Positions 6,332 to 13,271 of a stretch of DNA of 13,379 nucleotides are shown in pieces. The notes under the pieces were generated by a model, which saw only the letters and a list, made by a program, of their open reading frames with translations, had not been told where the DNA came from and did not search any database. The stretch is taken from NCBI GenBank assembly GCA_041748615.1, contig JBGTCY010000263.1, positions 1-13,379 on the forward strand, read 5' to 3'. The stretch comes from JBGTCY01 sp041748615 (GTDB lineage: Bacteria > Bacteroidota > Bacteroidia > Chitinophagales > CAIOSU01). Position 1 is the stretch's first letter. Each line of letters begins with the position of its first letter. The translations under genes were made by a program, and so were the position numbers.

Positions 6332-8059
6332 TCATATCACTTTTCCTCCGTCAATTTTCACAGTTGCCCATTGCCAGCTTTTTTCAAAACGGCTTCTCAC
6401 ATCAGCGGCTTCTTTCTGCTTTCCTTGTTTCTCCAGCGCGAGGACTAATCCCGACAATGCCCATCCGTTTTCGCGTAAAACTTTCAGGTCTTGTTCAAAT
6501 GTTTTTTGGGCATCGGCAAATTTTCCCGCCTGCAACTGAACCGCTCCGAGATGATGACGAACGGAAAAAAACCAGTCTGGCGGCTCAATGTAATTCAACC
6601 CATCTTCCAGCGTCACCCCTTCCCTGAGTGACTGAATCGCTGCGTCATAATTTCCGGCTGCGGCTGACAATTCACCTTCCAGCACTTTTTCGGCAATTTG
6701 TAAAATGGCTTGAATGGAATTGATTTCCCAAATAATCATGTCGGCAAGCACGGTGTCGGCTGCTATCACTTTCAACGCGGCTAATTCGGCTTGCGCTTTT
6801 TCGGATTCATTTTTATTGAGAAAAGCCATCCCGCGCGCGTAATGTTGAATGCCCCGGATGTAGGGATATTCATTTAACTCTTTCGTATCATTAAAAATAT
6901 CATCCCACTTCGCGAATTTCACCGCCACGTAAAGCGGAATGCTGTAAAAGTGTTGCATGATGGCATCCCAAAAAGGCTCATTCATCAGCTCGGTGTAAGT
7001 ATGTTTTGCGACCGAGCGGGCAGCCTGCATCGCCCATTCGCTGTTGCCTTCCAGTGTGGCGGTTGCCGCCAGAAAATGAATGGTATGGGGAAAATAAACC
7101 AAAGGATATGCGCCCTGAGCGTTGCAGGCGGCTACATACAAACTGTCCACTTCTCCCGCTTTGATGTTTGATAGCGAACCTTCATGATAGTGCCCGGTCC
7201 TGATATAAATATGCGAAGGCATGTGCACCAAATGCCCGGCTCCCGGAACTAAAGTGAGGAGCAAATCAGCGCTGGGCAATCCCCGCTCTGGCGTTGAAGA
7301 AGCTTCCACCGCGTGAATATACAAATGATTTGAACCGGCATGGCGGGGAGATTTTTTCATCACACCTTCCAGCAGCGCGATAATTTCAGGCGTCCATTCC
7401 TTTGGTTTTCCTTCCTTATCGTGCAAATCCCAGGGATGCAAATCCATCAACGCTTCGGCTAACAAGGTGGCGATGTCGTCATCATCCGGAAATTTTCGAT
7501 GCACCTCGCGCATCGCATCAGCATACGCCCGGTCATACTCACTGCGGTCGTCAACGGGTTCTTTCGGGTAGCGTTTTGCGACAGCCGTTATCAACGCCTG
7601 TTCTTTTTCAGTAGCGAGAGGCGCATATTGCAGCGCTTTTTGCGTTGCCAAATAGGCGCGTTCAAAGTTATCTTCCTCCATGCCCGCGTTGTAATTGGGA
7701 CCCAGGACATAAGCGAAACCCCAATAGCACATCGCGCAGGTACTGTCAATGCGGGAGGCTTCAAAAAATGAACGTGCCGCCTCCGCGTGATTAAAACCAT
7801 AAGACAACATCATTCCCTGCCGGAAATATTTTTTTGCTTCCTCACTATTGGCGGTGATTTCAAACTCGATTCCGTCAAGCCCTGAAAACAAGGGCGCTTT
7901 TTTGCCGCTCTCATACCATTCCCTGTCATCGGTTTTTGGAGCAGGTGAACAAAATTTGTTTGCTTTGGGTATTTCGCTGATAGATTTCCGGTCAGCGTTT
8001 CCGGTACATCCGCAGATAATTATCATCATGCAGCATGTAAAAATGTGAAGGGGTTTCAT
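6332..8059 (-). CDS. TPR lipoprotein with conserved His-rich motifs
   Basis: This 575-residue protein has a short signal sequence ending ICGC, so Cys18 is the likely lipidated residue and the protein should sit in the cell envelope facing the periplasm. TPR-like helical pairs are visible near the N-terminal end (YFRQGMMLSYGFNHAEAARSFFEASRIDS, 78-107) and C-terminal end (AAAGNYDAAIQSLREGV; AVQLQAGKFADAQKTFEQDLKV). Between them are motifs richer in histidine than TPRs need: CAMCYWG (108-114), HAGSNHLYIHAVEAS (240-254), GHLVHMPSHIYIRTGHYHEG (275-294) and FPHTIHFLAA (323-332). I recognise this combination as a TPR-protein family found in environmental bacteria, but know of no assigned function. 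The clustered His and paired Cys suggest metal or cofactor binding, which is inference. It is transcribed divergently from parA, with the flavoprotein gene downstream. Confidence 0.8.
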   Translation of the reverse strand: MKPLHIFTCCMMIIICGCTGNADRKSISEIPKANKFCSPAPKTDDREWYESGKKAPLFSGLDGIEFEITANSEEAKKYFRQGMMLSYGFNHAEAARSFFEASRIDSTCAMCYWGFAYVLGPNYNAGMEEDNFERAYLATQKALQYAPLATEKEQALITAVAKRYPKEPVDDRSEYDRAYADAMREVHRKFPDDDDIATLLAEALMDLHPWDLHDKEGKPKEWTPEIIALLEGVMKKSPRHAGSNHLYIHAVEASSTPERGLPSADLLLTLVPGAGHLVHMPSHIYIRTGHYHEGSLSNIKAGEVDSLYVAACNAQGAYPLVYFPHTIHFLAATATLEGNSEWAMQAARSVAKHTYTELMNEPFWDAIMQHFYSIPLYVAVKFAKWDDIFNDTKELNEYPYIRGIQHYARGMAFLNKNESEKAQAELAALKVIAADTVLADMIIWEINSIQAILQIAEKVLEGELSAAAGNYDAAIQSLREGVTLEDGLNYIEPPDWFFSVRHHLGAVQLQAGKFADAQKTFEQDLKVLRENGWALSGLVLALEKQGKQKEAADVRSRFEKSWQWATVKIDGGKVI

Positions 8060-8250
8060 ACATTATGAATTTAATTTTATGAAATGTAAGCACATTTTTT
8101 AAAAAATAAAAATCATCGTTTAAGTTTTTTTATCCACTCGGTGAATTGACGTAAAATATTATCAAAATAACAACTTCAAAATACAGGTTTAAAAATTCTA
8201 AAAAAATTCACCACATCATCCGAGTTCTGGTTAAGCAACTTGACAGAAAA

Positions 8251-8306
8251 GGTCGCTCTTACATGGCTTTTTTAAAGTTCCGTTAGGAACGACCATTTGG
8301 TGGTAG
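8251..8306. repeat. Dispersed-type palindromic element (GTTCC-GTTA-GGAAC)
   Basis: GTTCC (8277-8281), loop GTTA, GGAAC (8286-8290) form a hairpin, followed by GACCATTTGGTGGTAG (8291-8306). From memory, Bacteroidota intergenic regions often carry short hairpins of this design, with a variable 5-bp stem, TTA-type loop and a GA...TTGGTAG-like tail. Upstream, GGTCGCTCTTACATGGC (8251-8267) looks like a worn inverted copy: GGTCG there is the exact complement of CGACC at 8290-8294. No transposase gene is present. Confidence 0.5.
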
Positions 8307-8363
8307 TCTGTAATTATTTTTTAATCAGGGTTACATTTTATGAATAAATCAAAAAAATATACA

Positions 8364-8375
8364 CACATTAATGTG
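8364..8375. promoter_or_regulatory. 12-bp perfect palindrome, possible operator
   Basis: CACATTAATGTG is a perfect palindrome 75 bases upstream of the parA start and 43 bases upstream of the candidate -7 element. It could bind a dimeric regulator. A palindrome of this length in AT-rich DNA can also occur by chance. Confidence 0.3.
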
Positions 8376-8415
8376 AATAAGTTGGGTGTTTTCAAAGTCT
8401 GTTCTGTGGTAATAG

Positions 8416-8427
8416 TTGTATTTTAGA
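8416..8427 (+). promoter_or_regulatory. Possible -7 promoter element for parAB
   Basis: TATTTTAG at 8419-8426 matches TAnnTTTG at 7 of 8 positions, within TTGTATTTTAGA, the same 12-mer found before the hydrolase gene (775-786). Transcription would begin near 8433, giving a leader of about 18 bases before the ATG at 8451. No clear -33 box is present. Confidence 0.35.
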
Positions 8428-8450
8428 CGCTTGATTTTTTAAACAACCAC

Positions 8451-9260
8451 ATGGGAAAAGTTATCACGATTGCAAATCAGAAAGGTGGAACCGGCAAAAC
8501 CACCACTGCCATTAATCTTGCCGCCAGTCTCGCGGTGCTGGAATATAAAACTTTGCTGATTGACGCGGACCCACAAGCTAACAGTACTTCCGGTTGTGGT
8601 TTTGACCCGAAAAATGTAAGGCAGAGTCTTTACGAGTGTTTGATTGATACCGTGAAAGCTAAGGATGCCATTCTGGAAACTGAAACTCCGAATCTCTATC
8701 TGCTTCCTTCCCGCACCGATTTGGTGGGCGCTGAAATCGAACTGATAAACCATGCCCAGCGTGAAATGGTACTAAAAACAGTTGTGGAGCAGGTGCGCGG
8801 TGATTATCAGTTTATCATTATTGACCTGCTTCCTTCGCTGGGTTTGATTACCGTGAACGCGCTGACGGCAGCCGATTCGGTCATCATCCCTGTTCAATGC
8901 GAATATTTCGCCTTGGAGGGATTGGGCAAACTGCTGAACACGATTAAGATTGTCCAAAAAAGATTGAATCCCTCATTGGCAATAGAAGGAATTTTATTGA
9001 CCATGTTTGATGTAAGACTGCGCCTATCCAATCAGGTTGCCAACGAAGTGAAACGCCATTTCAGCGAATTGGTGTTTGACACGATTATTCACCGCAACAC
9101 ACGATTGGCGGAAGCGCCCAGCACAGGAAAACCGATTATCATGTATGACGCGGACAGTTCAGGCGCGGTGAATTATATGAACCTTGCACGGGAGTTCCTG
9201 CAAAAAAATGACGCTACCAAAATAAAAGCCGCACAAAAAATGGCAAAAGCTGAATCATGA
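8451..9260 (+). CDS. parA: ParA (Soj) chromosome-partitioning ATPase
   Basis: ParA/MinD-family ATPase of 269 residues that binds the nucleoid and, with ParB, moves newly replicated origins apart. The deviant Walker A motif KGGTGKTT is at 11-18 with both lysines (Lys11, Lys16). Walker A' is LLIDADPQANST (35-46). Walker B is FIIIDLLPSLGLITVNAL (121-138), with Asp125 as the magnesium ligand. The C-terminal RNTRLAEAPSTGKPI motif is typical of chromosomal ParA/Soj proteins. An oddity is that the usual D-C-P/S-P-S-L-G after Walker B reads D-L-L-P-S-L-G. There is no N-terminal DNA-binding extension, which favours a chromosomal over a plasmid type Ia ParA. The start gives the motif at its normal N-terminal position, and the stop overlaps the parB start. 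Confidence 0.96.
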   Translation: MGKVITIANQKGGTGKTTTAINLAASLAVLEYKTLLIDADPQANSTSGCGFDPKNVRQSLYECLIDTVKAKDAILETETPNLYLLPSRTDLVGAEIELINHAQREMVLKTVVEQVRGDYQFIIIDLLPSLGLITVNALTAADSVIIPVQCEYFALEGLGKLLNTIKIVQKRLNPSLAIEGILLTMFDVRLRLSNQVANEVKRHFSELVFDTIIHRNTRLAEAPSTGKPIIMYDADSSGAVNYMNLAREFLQKNDATKIKAAQKMAKAES

Positions 9261-10162
9261 AAAACAGAAAAGACGATTTCGGAAAAGGAATCAAAGCGCT
9301 GCTTGATAATATCGAAGAAGAATATCAACAACCTTCAACTTCTCAGAGCCGACCCATCACCCCGATTGACAGTTCGGTGAAAATTTTGATGGATACCATT
9401 GAGGTGAACCCGTTTCAGCCGCGCGCGGATTTTGATGAAGACGGATTGCGTGATTTGACGGAATCCATCAAAGTGCATGGCGTGATACAACCCGTGACGG
9501 TGCGTTCATTGGGTGACGGGCATTTTCAACTCATTTCGGGTGAACGCAGACTGCGCGCCTCGAAAATGGCGGGTCTGAAAGAAATTCCCGCTTTCGTGCG
9601 CGAAGCGGACGACCAGGAAATGCTTGAGTTGGCATTAATTGAAAATATTCAGCGCGAAGACCTTAACGCGATTGAAATCGCCATCAACTACAAGCGACTT
9701 ATTGACGAATGCAGCCTCACGCAGGATGAACTGGCAACCCGTCTCGGAAAAAACAGAACCACAGTCACCAACTATCTGCGCCTGTTGAAACTGCCGCCCG
9801 ATGTTCAGAAAAGTATCAAGGAAAAAAAGCTGAGCATGGGTCACGCCCGCGCGATTATCAGTATCGAAGACCCGGTTGTTCAGTTGATGATTTATAAAGA
9901 AGCTATCCAGAAAGAACTTTCCGTCAGGCAGGTGGAATCATTGGTGAGAAAATACGCGCAACCGGAAAAGAAAAAAGAATCGTCCGCGCCTGTCGCTGCC
10001 AATACCAATCTGCCGCTCGCCTACCGCAAAATGCAGGATGAACTTTCTTCGTTGCTTTCCACGAAAGTGAGAGTGAAGAAAAGCAAAGGAGAAAGCGGGG
10101 AAATCATCGTTTCTTTTTATTCCGATGACGACCTTGACCGGATTCTGAATTTGATTGGGTAA
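9257..10162 (+). CDS. parB: ParB (Spo0J/Noc-like) partition protein
   Basis: ParB/Spo0J CTPase and DNA-binding protein of 301 residues. It loads at parS sites as a sliding clamp and activates ParA. The N-terminal DDFGKGIKALL segment (6-16) matches the usual ParA-stimulating peptide of chromosomal ParBs. The CTP-binding N domain includes VNPFQPRADFDEDGLRDLTESI (50-71) and GERRLRASKMAG (95-106). ENIQREDLNAIEIA (129-142) and the helix-turn-helix LTQDELATRLGKNRTTVTNYLRLLKLP (about 154-180) read parS. The C-terminal part (about 245-301, after a KKKESSAPVAANT linker) should be the dimerisation domain. It starts within parA by an ATGA overlap, so the two are translationally coupled. No parS site is seen in the window. 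Confidence 0.96.
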   Translation: MKNRKDDFGKGIKALLDNIEEEYQQPSTSQSRPITPIDSSVKILMDTIEVNPFQPRADFDEDGLRDLTESIKVHGVIQPVTVRSLGDGHFQLISGERRLRASKMAGLKEIPAFVREADDQEMLELALIENIQREDLNAIEIAINYKRLIDECSLTQDELATRLGKNRTTVTNYLRLLKLPPDVQKSIKEKKLSMGHARAIISIEDPVVQLMIYKEAIQKELSVRQVESLVRKYAQPEKKKESSAPVAANTNLPLAYRKMQDELSSLLSTKVRVKKSKGESGEIIVSFYSDDDLDRILNLIG

Positions 10163-10188
10163 ACATCATCAATTAATTAATGATACGC

Positions 10189-10230
10189 GGGGAGGCAATC
10201 GCTCCCCTTCGACTCCGCTCAGGGTGACCC
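10189..10230. repeat. Hairpin fused to CTTCGACTCCGCTCAGG-type dispersed repeat
   Basis: GGGGAG (10189-10194), loop GCAATCG, CTCCCC (10202-10207) form a GC-rich hairpin that merges into CTTCGACTCCGCTCAGG (10207-10223) and AGGGTGACCCT (10221-10231). From memory, the CTTCGACTCCGCTCAGGGTGA string is a common interspersed intergenic repeat in diverse bacterial genomes. It lies 26 bases after the parB stop and may also act as its transcript end, although no T-run follows directly. Confidence 0.55.
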
Positions 10231-10319
10231 TCGCGCACAAAAAAAGTGAAGCAATTTGTTCTACAACGGGAAAATCCTTTTTTTAAGCTCTACGGATACG
10301 AATATTGCAGTTGCATTTC

Positions 10320-10414
10320 ATATCTCCCGAAAAGTAAAAAAAATGAACTGTGATCGGGATATATCATCGGGTACAATTCTGTACAAGTTTGAAAACCTGT
10401 TTACCGATGATATA
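10320..10414 (+). promoter_or_regulatory. Structured leader candidate upstream of queE
   Basis: Two nearly abutting stems can form. Stem 1 pairs ATATCTCCCGA (10320-10330) with TCGGGATAT (10354-10362), nine pairs plus some slack at one bulged T/C position. Stem 2 pairs TATATCATCGG (10360-10370) perfectly with CCGATGATATA (10404-10414), 11 bp. Stem 2 encloses a small hairpin, GTACA-ATTC-TGTAC (10371-10384). The stems share bases 10360-10362. The right arm of stem 2 ends four bases before the ATG at 10419, so folding would hide the ribosome-loading region if that start is used. It does not match the preQ1 riboswitch patterns I know. It may be a regulatory RNA element, or an unrelated palindromic insertion. 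Confidence 0.4.
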
Positions 10415-10418
10415 AAAA

Positions 10419-11072
10419 ATGATTGCAGTTTTGCCAAATTATCAATCCTCCTTTTTGAAAAATCCAATATCAACTGATTCACTTCCTGTGATGGAAGCAT
10501 TCTACTCCTTGCAGGGAGAAGGTTTTCACCAGGGCAAAGCCGCGTACTTCATTCGCCTCGCGGGCTGTGATGTAGGTTGCCATTGGTGTGATGTGAAGGA
10601 ATCGTGGACGATGGACGAAAGCCAAAATATTTCCATCAGCAAGATAGTGGAAGAAGCGAAAAAACATGAAAGCCGGATTGCGATTATTACCGGAGGTGAA
10701 CCTTTAATGTATGAATTAAATAATCTGACTCAATCCCTGAAAGATGCCGGGTTTCAGACACATCTTGAAACTTCAGGCGCCTATCCGCTCACCGGACTTT
10801 GGGACTGGATTTGTCTTTCACCCAAAAAATTCAAAGAACCGTTACCGGAGATTTTTGCTAAAGCGAACGAATTAAAGGTCATTGTTTTCAACAAACACGA
10901 CCTTGAGTGGGGAGAAAAAAACGGAACTAAGGTTTCAGATAACTGTAAATTGTACCTCCAACCAGAATGGGATAATGCAGAACGGATGCTTCCGTTAATT
11001 ATTGACTTCATAAAACATCATCCGAAATGGGAACTTTCCTTACAAATTCACAAATATCTCAATTTACCCTGA
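10419..11072 (+). CDS. queE: 7-carboxy-7-deazaguanine synthase (radical SAM)
   Basis: QueE converts 6-carboxy-tetrahydropterin to 7-carboxy-7-deazaguanine, the ring-forming step toward preQ0 and queuosine in tRNA. It is a radical SAM enzyme needing a 4Fe-4S cluster. The CxxxCxxC cluster motif is Cys50, Cys54 and Cys57 (LAGCDVGCHWCD), and the next segment, VKESW, is typical of Bacteroidota QueE. The substrate-contacting LQGEGFHQGKAAYFIR precedes it (31-46), and GGEP (92-95) is the SAM-binding motif. The C-terminal KLYLQPEWD supports the family. The start is uncertain: the ATG at 10419 gives 217 residues, an in-frame TTG at 10455 gives 205, and an ATG at 10491 keeps only the conserved core from MEAFYSLQGEG. 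A structured leader precedes it. The next gene starts 47 bases downstream, so the two may share a transcript. Confidence 0.93.
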   Translation: MIAVLPNYQSSFLKNPISTDSLPVMEAFYSLQGEGFHQGKAAYFIRLAGCDVGCHWCDVKESWTMDESQNISISKIVEEAKKHESRIAIITGGEPLMYELNNLTQSLKDAGFQTHLETSGAYPLTGLWDWICLSPKKFKEPLPEIFAKANELKVIVFNKHDLEWGEKNGTKVSDNCKLYLQPEWDNAERMLPLIIDFIKHHPKWELSLQIHKYLNLP

Positions 11073-11119
11073 GCGATTTCATTGCTGAATCACGACTTTC
11101 AACCTTCTTTAAAATACAC

Positions 11120-13057
11120 ATGAAAAGGATGTTGTTTCTTTCTTTCATCCTGTTTTTTGCAGCCTGTTCCACTACCTCACACGGTCAGACTAAAGTTTCA
11201 AAAAAAGCGCAGGAAGCCTACAAAGAAGGTTCGGAGCACCTGGTATGGGACCGATTCAGTGAGGCTGAAAAATCATTTCTCGAAGCCCTGAAACACGCGC
11301 CAGAATATGAAGCAGCGATGGATAAATTAGCGTTTGTTTATGTTAAAACATTTAAATACGAAAACGCTTACCAGACACTCAATAAAATCATCCGCAACAA
11401 CCCGAAAGCCGCTCGTGATATTTATTTGGTATTAGCAAAAATGAGTCTCGCCACTTCCCGGATTGAGGAGGGATTGAGCGCGTTAAAACAATATCGCTTG
11501 ATAGGCAGCTTGTCATCCGCGGCAGAAGCTGAAGCACAACGCGTAGAAGAAAACCTGCTGTTTGTAAAGGAATACAAAGAAAAAAATCCCAATCAGCCCA
11601 AGGTTTCCATCATTCCGCTGAATCCCTACATCAATACCTCGGAACGAGAATATTTTCCCACCATCACCGCGGATGGCAACAAGTTATATTTCAACCGCTT
11701 GGTGCGTCCGCAAAACAAACAGGTAAATGAAGATATTTTTGTGAGCGAGTGGACCGGCAATGACTGGAGTGAGCCGGTGAGCATCAGCCCCAATATCAAT
11801 ACCCACTATAATGAAGCCTCGCCCACCATCACGCCAGACGGAAGAAGATTATTTCTGACGATTTGCGAGTCGCCTGAAAATTATGGCGCCTGCGACATCT
11901 GGGTTTCTGACAAAGTTGGCGAAGAATGGGTTGTACCTGTCAATCTCGGTCCAACCATCAATGGTAAATTTAAAGATACGCAACCCTGTCTTTCCGGTGA
12001 CGGACGCTCACTCTATTTTGTCAGCAATCGAAAAGGCGGTCAGGGCGGATTTGATATTTGGGTCAGCAATTTGCAAAAAGACGGAACCTGGGGCGAACCT
12101 GAAAATCTTGGTGCTGATATCAACACGCCTTTTGACGAACAGCGCCCCTTTATTCATCCAGACAACAAAACCTTGTATTTCACTTCAGACGGACATCCAG
12201 GATTCGGCAACACGGATATTTTCATGTCAAAGAAAAAAACCGAAAAAGGAAAATGGGGCAAGCCGGTCAATATCGGACTGCCCATCAATTCTTACGAAAA
12301 TGATGAAGGGATTTTTGTTTCCTTAGATGGCGCTACCGGTTATCTCGCCTCCGACCGTTTTCCGAGTGACGAAACGGAAAAAAGAAATTTTGACATCTAC
12401 TCTTTCAGCGTCAAAAAAGAAGTCAAGCCCAATGAAATGACTTTCGTGAAGGGATATGTTTATGACAGCGAGACAAAAAAAGGAGTGGCAGCTGAAATCG
12501 AGTTCATTGACCTTGAAACCAAAGTAATCGTGAACCGTTCTGTGTCCGACCCGAAATCAGGGGAATATCTGTTGACACTTGAAAAAGGGAAAGATTACGC
12601 CATGAACATCGCAAAGTCAGGTTACATGTTTCATTCTCACAACTTCGCTTTAGTGAACCTGAAACCCGGAGAAAATTTCAAGCTGAACGCGACTTTGAGC
12701 AAAATTAAAGCGGGAGAAAAAACCGCATTGCGGAATATCTTTTTCAAATTCAACTCAGCGGAACTGCAGCTTTCTTCCGAAACCGAATTAGAAATCCTGA
12801 TTGAATTCATGAACGAAAACCCCAAAGTGAAAATTGAAATTGAAGGTCATACCGACATTATCGGCAAACCGGAGTACAACAAGGAGTTGTCAGAAAAACG
12901 CGCCAAAGCCGTGTATGACTACTTGGTAAATTATGGCATTGACAAAAAGCGACTGACCTTTAAAGGGTATGGTGAATTACAACCGCTTGCTTCCAATGAT
13001 ACGGAAGCGGGCAGGGCGCTCAACCGCAGGACTGAGTTCAGAATTATCTCAAACTGA
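11120..13057 (+). CDS. TPR/PD40/CRD/OmpA envelope lipoprotein, PorE-like
   Basis: This 645-residue protein begins at the ATG at 11120; longer in-frame starts inside queE would displace its signal sequence. The signal ends FFAAC, so Cys16 is probably lipidated. Domains in order: TPR-like helices (about 25-150), a propeller of PD40/WD40-like repeats (about 175-430, with FPTITADGNKLYF, SPTITPDGRRLFL, QPCLSGDGRSLYFVSNR, RPFIHPDNKTLYFTSD, GIFVSLDGATGYLASDR), a carboxypeptidase-regulatory-like domain (about 443-525, VKGYVYDSETKKGV), and an OmpA C-terminal domain (about 535-645). The last has GHTDIIGKPEYNKELSEKRA and ALNRRTEF, including the Asp and Arg that bind peptidoglycan. This order matches PorE of the type IX secretion system. 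Bacteroidota carry several such paralogues, so a T9SS role is inferred from architecture and from a T9SS cargo gene nearby. Confidence 0.88.
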   Translation: MKRMLFLSFILFFAACSTTSHGQTKVSKKAQEAYKEGSEHLVWDRFSEAEKSFLEALKHAPEYEAAMDKLAFVYVKTFKYENAYQTLNKIIRNNPKAARDIYLVLAKMSLATSRIEEGLSALKQYRLIGSLSSAAEAEAQRVEENLLFVKEYKEKNPNQPKVSIIPLNPYINTSEREYFPTITADGNKLYFNRLVRPQNKQVNEDIFVSEWTGNDWSEPVSISPNINTHYNEASPTITPDGRRLFLTICESPENYGACDIWVSDKVGEEWVVPVNLGPTINGKFKDTQPCLSGDGRSLYFVSNRKGGQGGFDIWVSNLQKDGTWGEPENLGADINTPFDEQRPFIHPDNKTLYFTSDGHPGFGNTDIFMSKKKTEKGKWGKPVNIGLPINSYENDEGIFVSLDGATGYLASDRFPSDETEKRNFDIYSFSVKKEVKPNEMTFVKGYVYDSETKKGVAAEIEFIDLETKVIVNRSVSDPKSGEYLLTLEKGKDYAMNIAKSGYMFHSHNFALVNLKPGENFKLNATLSKIKAGEKTALRNIFFKFNSAELQLSSETELEILIEFMNENPKVKIEIEGHTDIIGKPEYNKELSEKRAKAVYDYLVNYGIDKKRLTFKGYGELQPLASNDTEAGRALNRRTEFRIISN

Positions 13058-13067
13058 TACAGTAGAA

Positions 13068-13091
13068 TTTAGATTTTTAGACTTTTAGAAA
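13068..13091. repeat. Three tandem 8-mers TTTAGAnn
   Basis: TTTAGATT, TTTAGACT and TTTAGAAA follow each other without gaps, 10 bases after the stop of the OmpA-type gene. This is a short simple repeat with no evident role. Confidence 0.55.
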
Positions 13092-13110
13092 TGTCATGAG
13101 GATGTTATTC

Positions 13111-13136
13111 TGAAAAACCGCCTTGAAAAACCGCCT
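13111..13136. repeat. Perfect tandem duplication of a 13-mer
   Basis: TGAAAAACCGCCT occurs twice back to back (13111-13123, 13124-13136), followed by GAAC. The perfect identity points to a recent slippage duplication or a short functional direct repeat. It lies about 45 bases upstream of the hppA promoter candidate. Confidence 0.7.
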
Positions 13137-13180
13137 GAACTCGAAAATTTTGAGAATATTTTGCCTGTAAAATCATTTTT

Positions 13181-13212
13181 TTAGGATTAAGTGAATAGTT
13201 CTCATAAATTTG
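13181..13212 (+). promoter_or_regulatory. Promoter candidate for hppA
   Basis: TAAATTTG (13205-13212) is an exact match to the Bacteroidota -7 consensus TAnnTTTG. A -33-like TTAG (3 of 4 against TTTG) sits 20 bases upstream at 13181-13184. The predicted start near 13219 gives an A/T-rich leader of about 52 bases before the ATG at 13272. Confidence 0.55.
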
Positions 13213-13271
13213 CACGCTTAAAAACCCCTTTTTTTTTATAATTCATTGAAAACTAAAAACTTAAAAAACTT

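Larger units (their letters stand above)
8060..8450. other. Divergent intergenic region between TPR lipoprotein and parA
   Basis: These 391 AT-rich bases hold no credible gene. They contain a palindromic repeat element (8251-8306), a 12-bp perfect palindrome (8364-8375) and a candidate parA -7 element (8419-8426). No parS-like TGTTTCACGTGAAACA site is present here or elsewhere in the window. Confidence 0.6.

Noticed and set aside
10360..10414. Inverted repeat read as an intrinsic terminator of parB
   Set aside because: The plus strand has an A-run, not a T-run, after the stem, and on the minus strand the T-run precedes the stem.
10256..10477. 73-codon TTG-start reading frame upstream of and overlapping queE
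   Set aside because: No recognisable domain, a rare start codon, and it crosses both the inverted repeats and the queE 5' end in another frame. The base pattern looks non-coding.
11027..11119. N-terminal extension of the OmpA-type lipoprotein from inside queE
   Set aside because: The extension overlaps the queE coding region and would bury the lipoprotein signal that begins at 11120.
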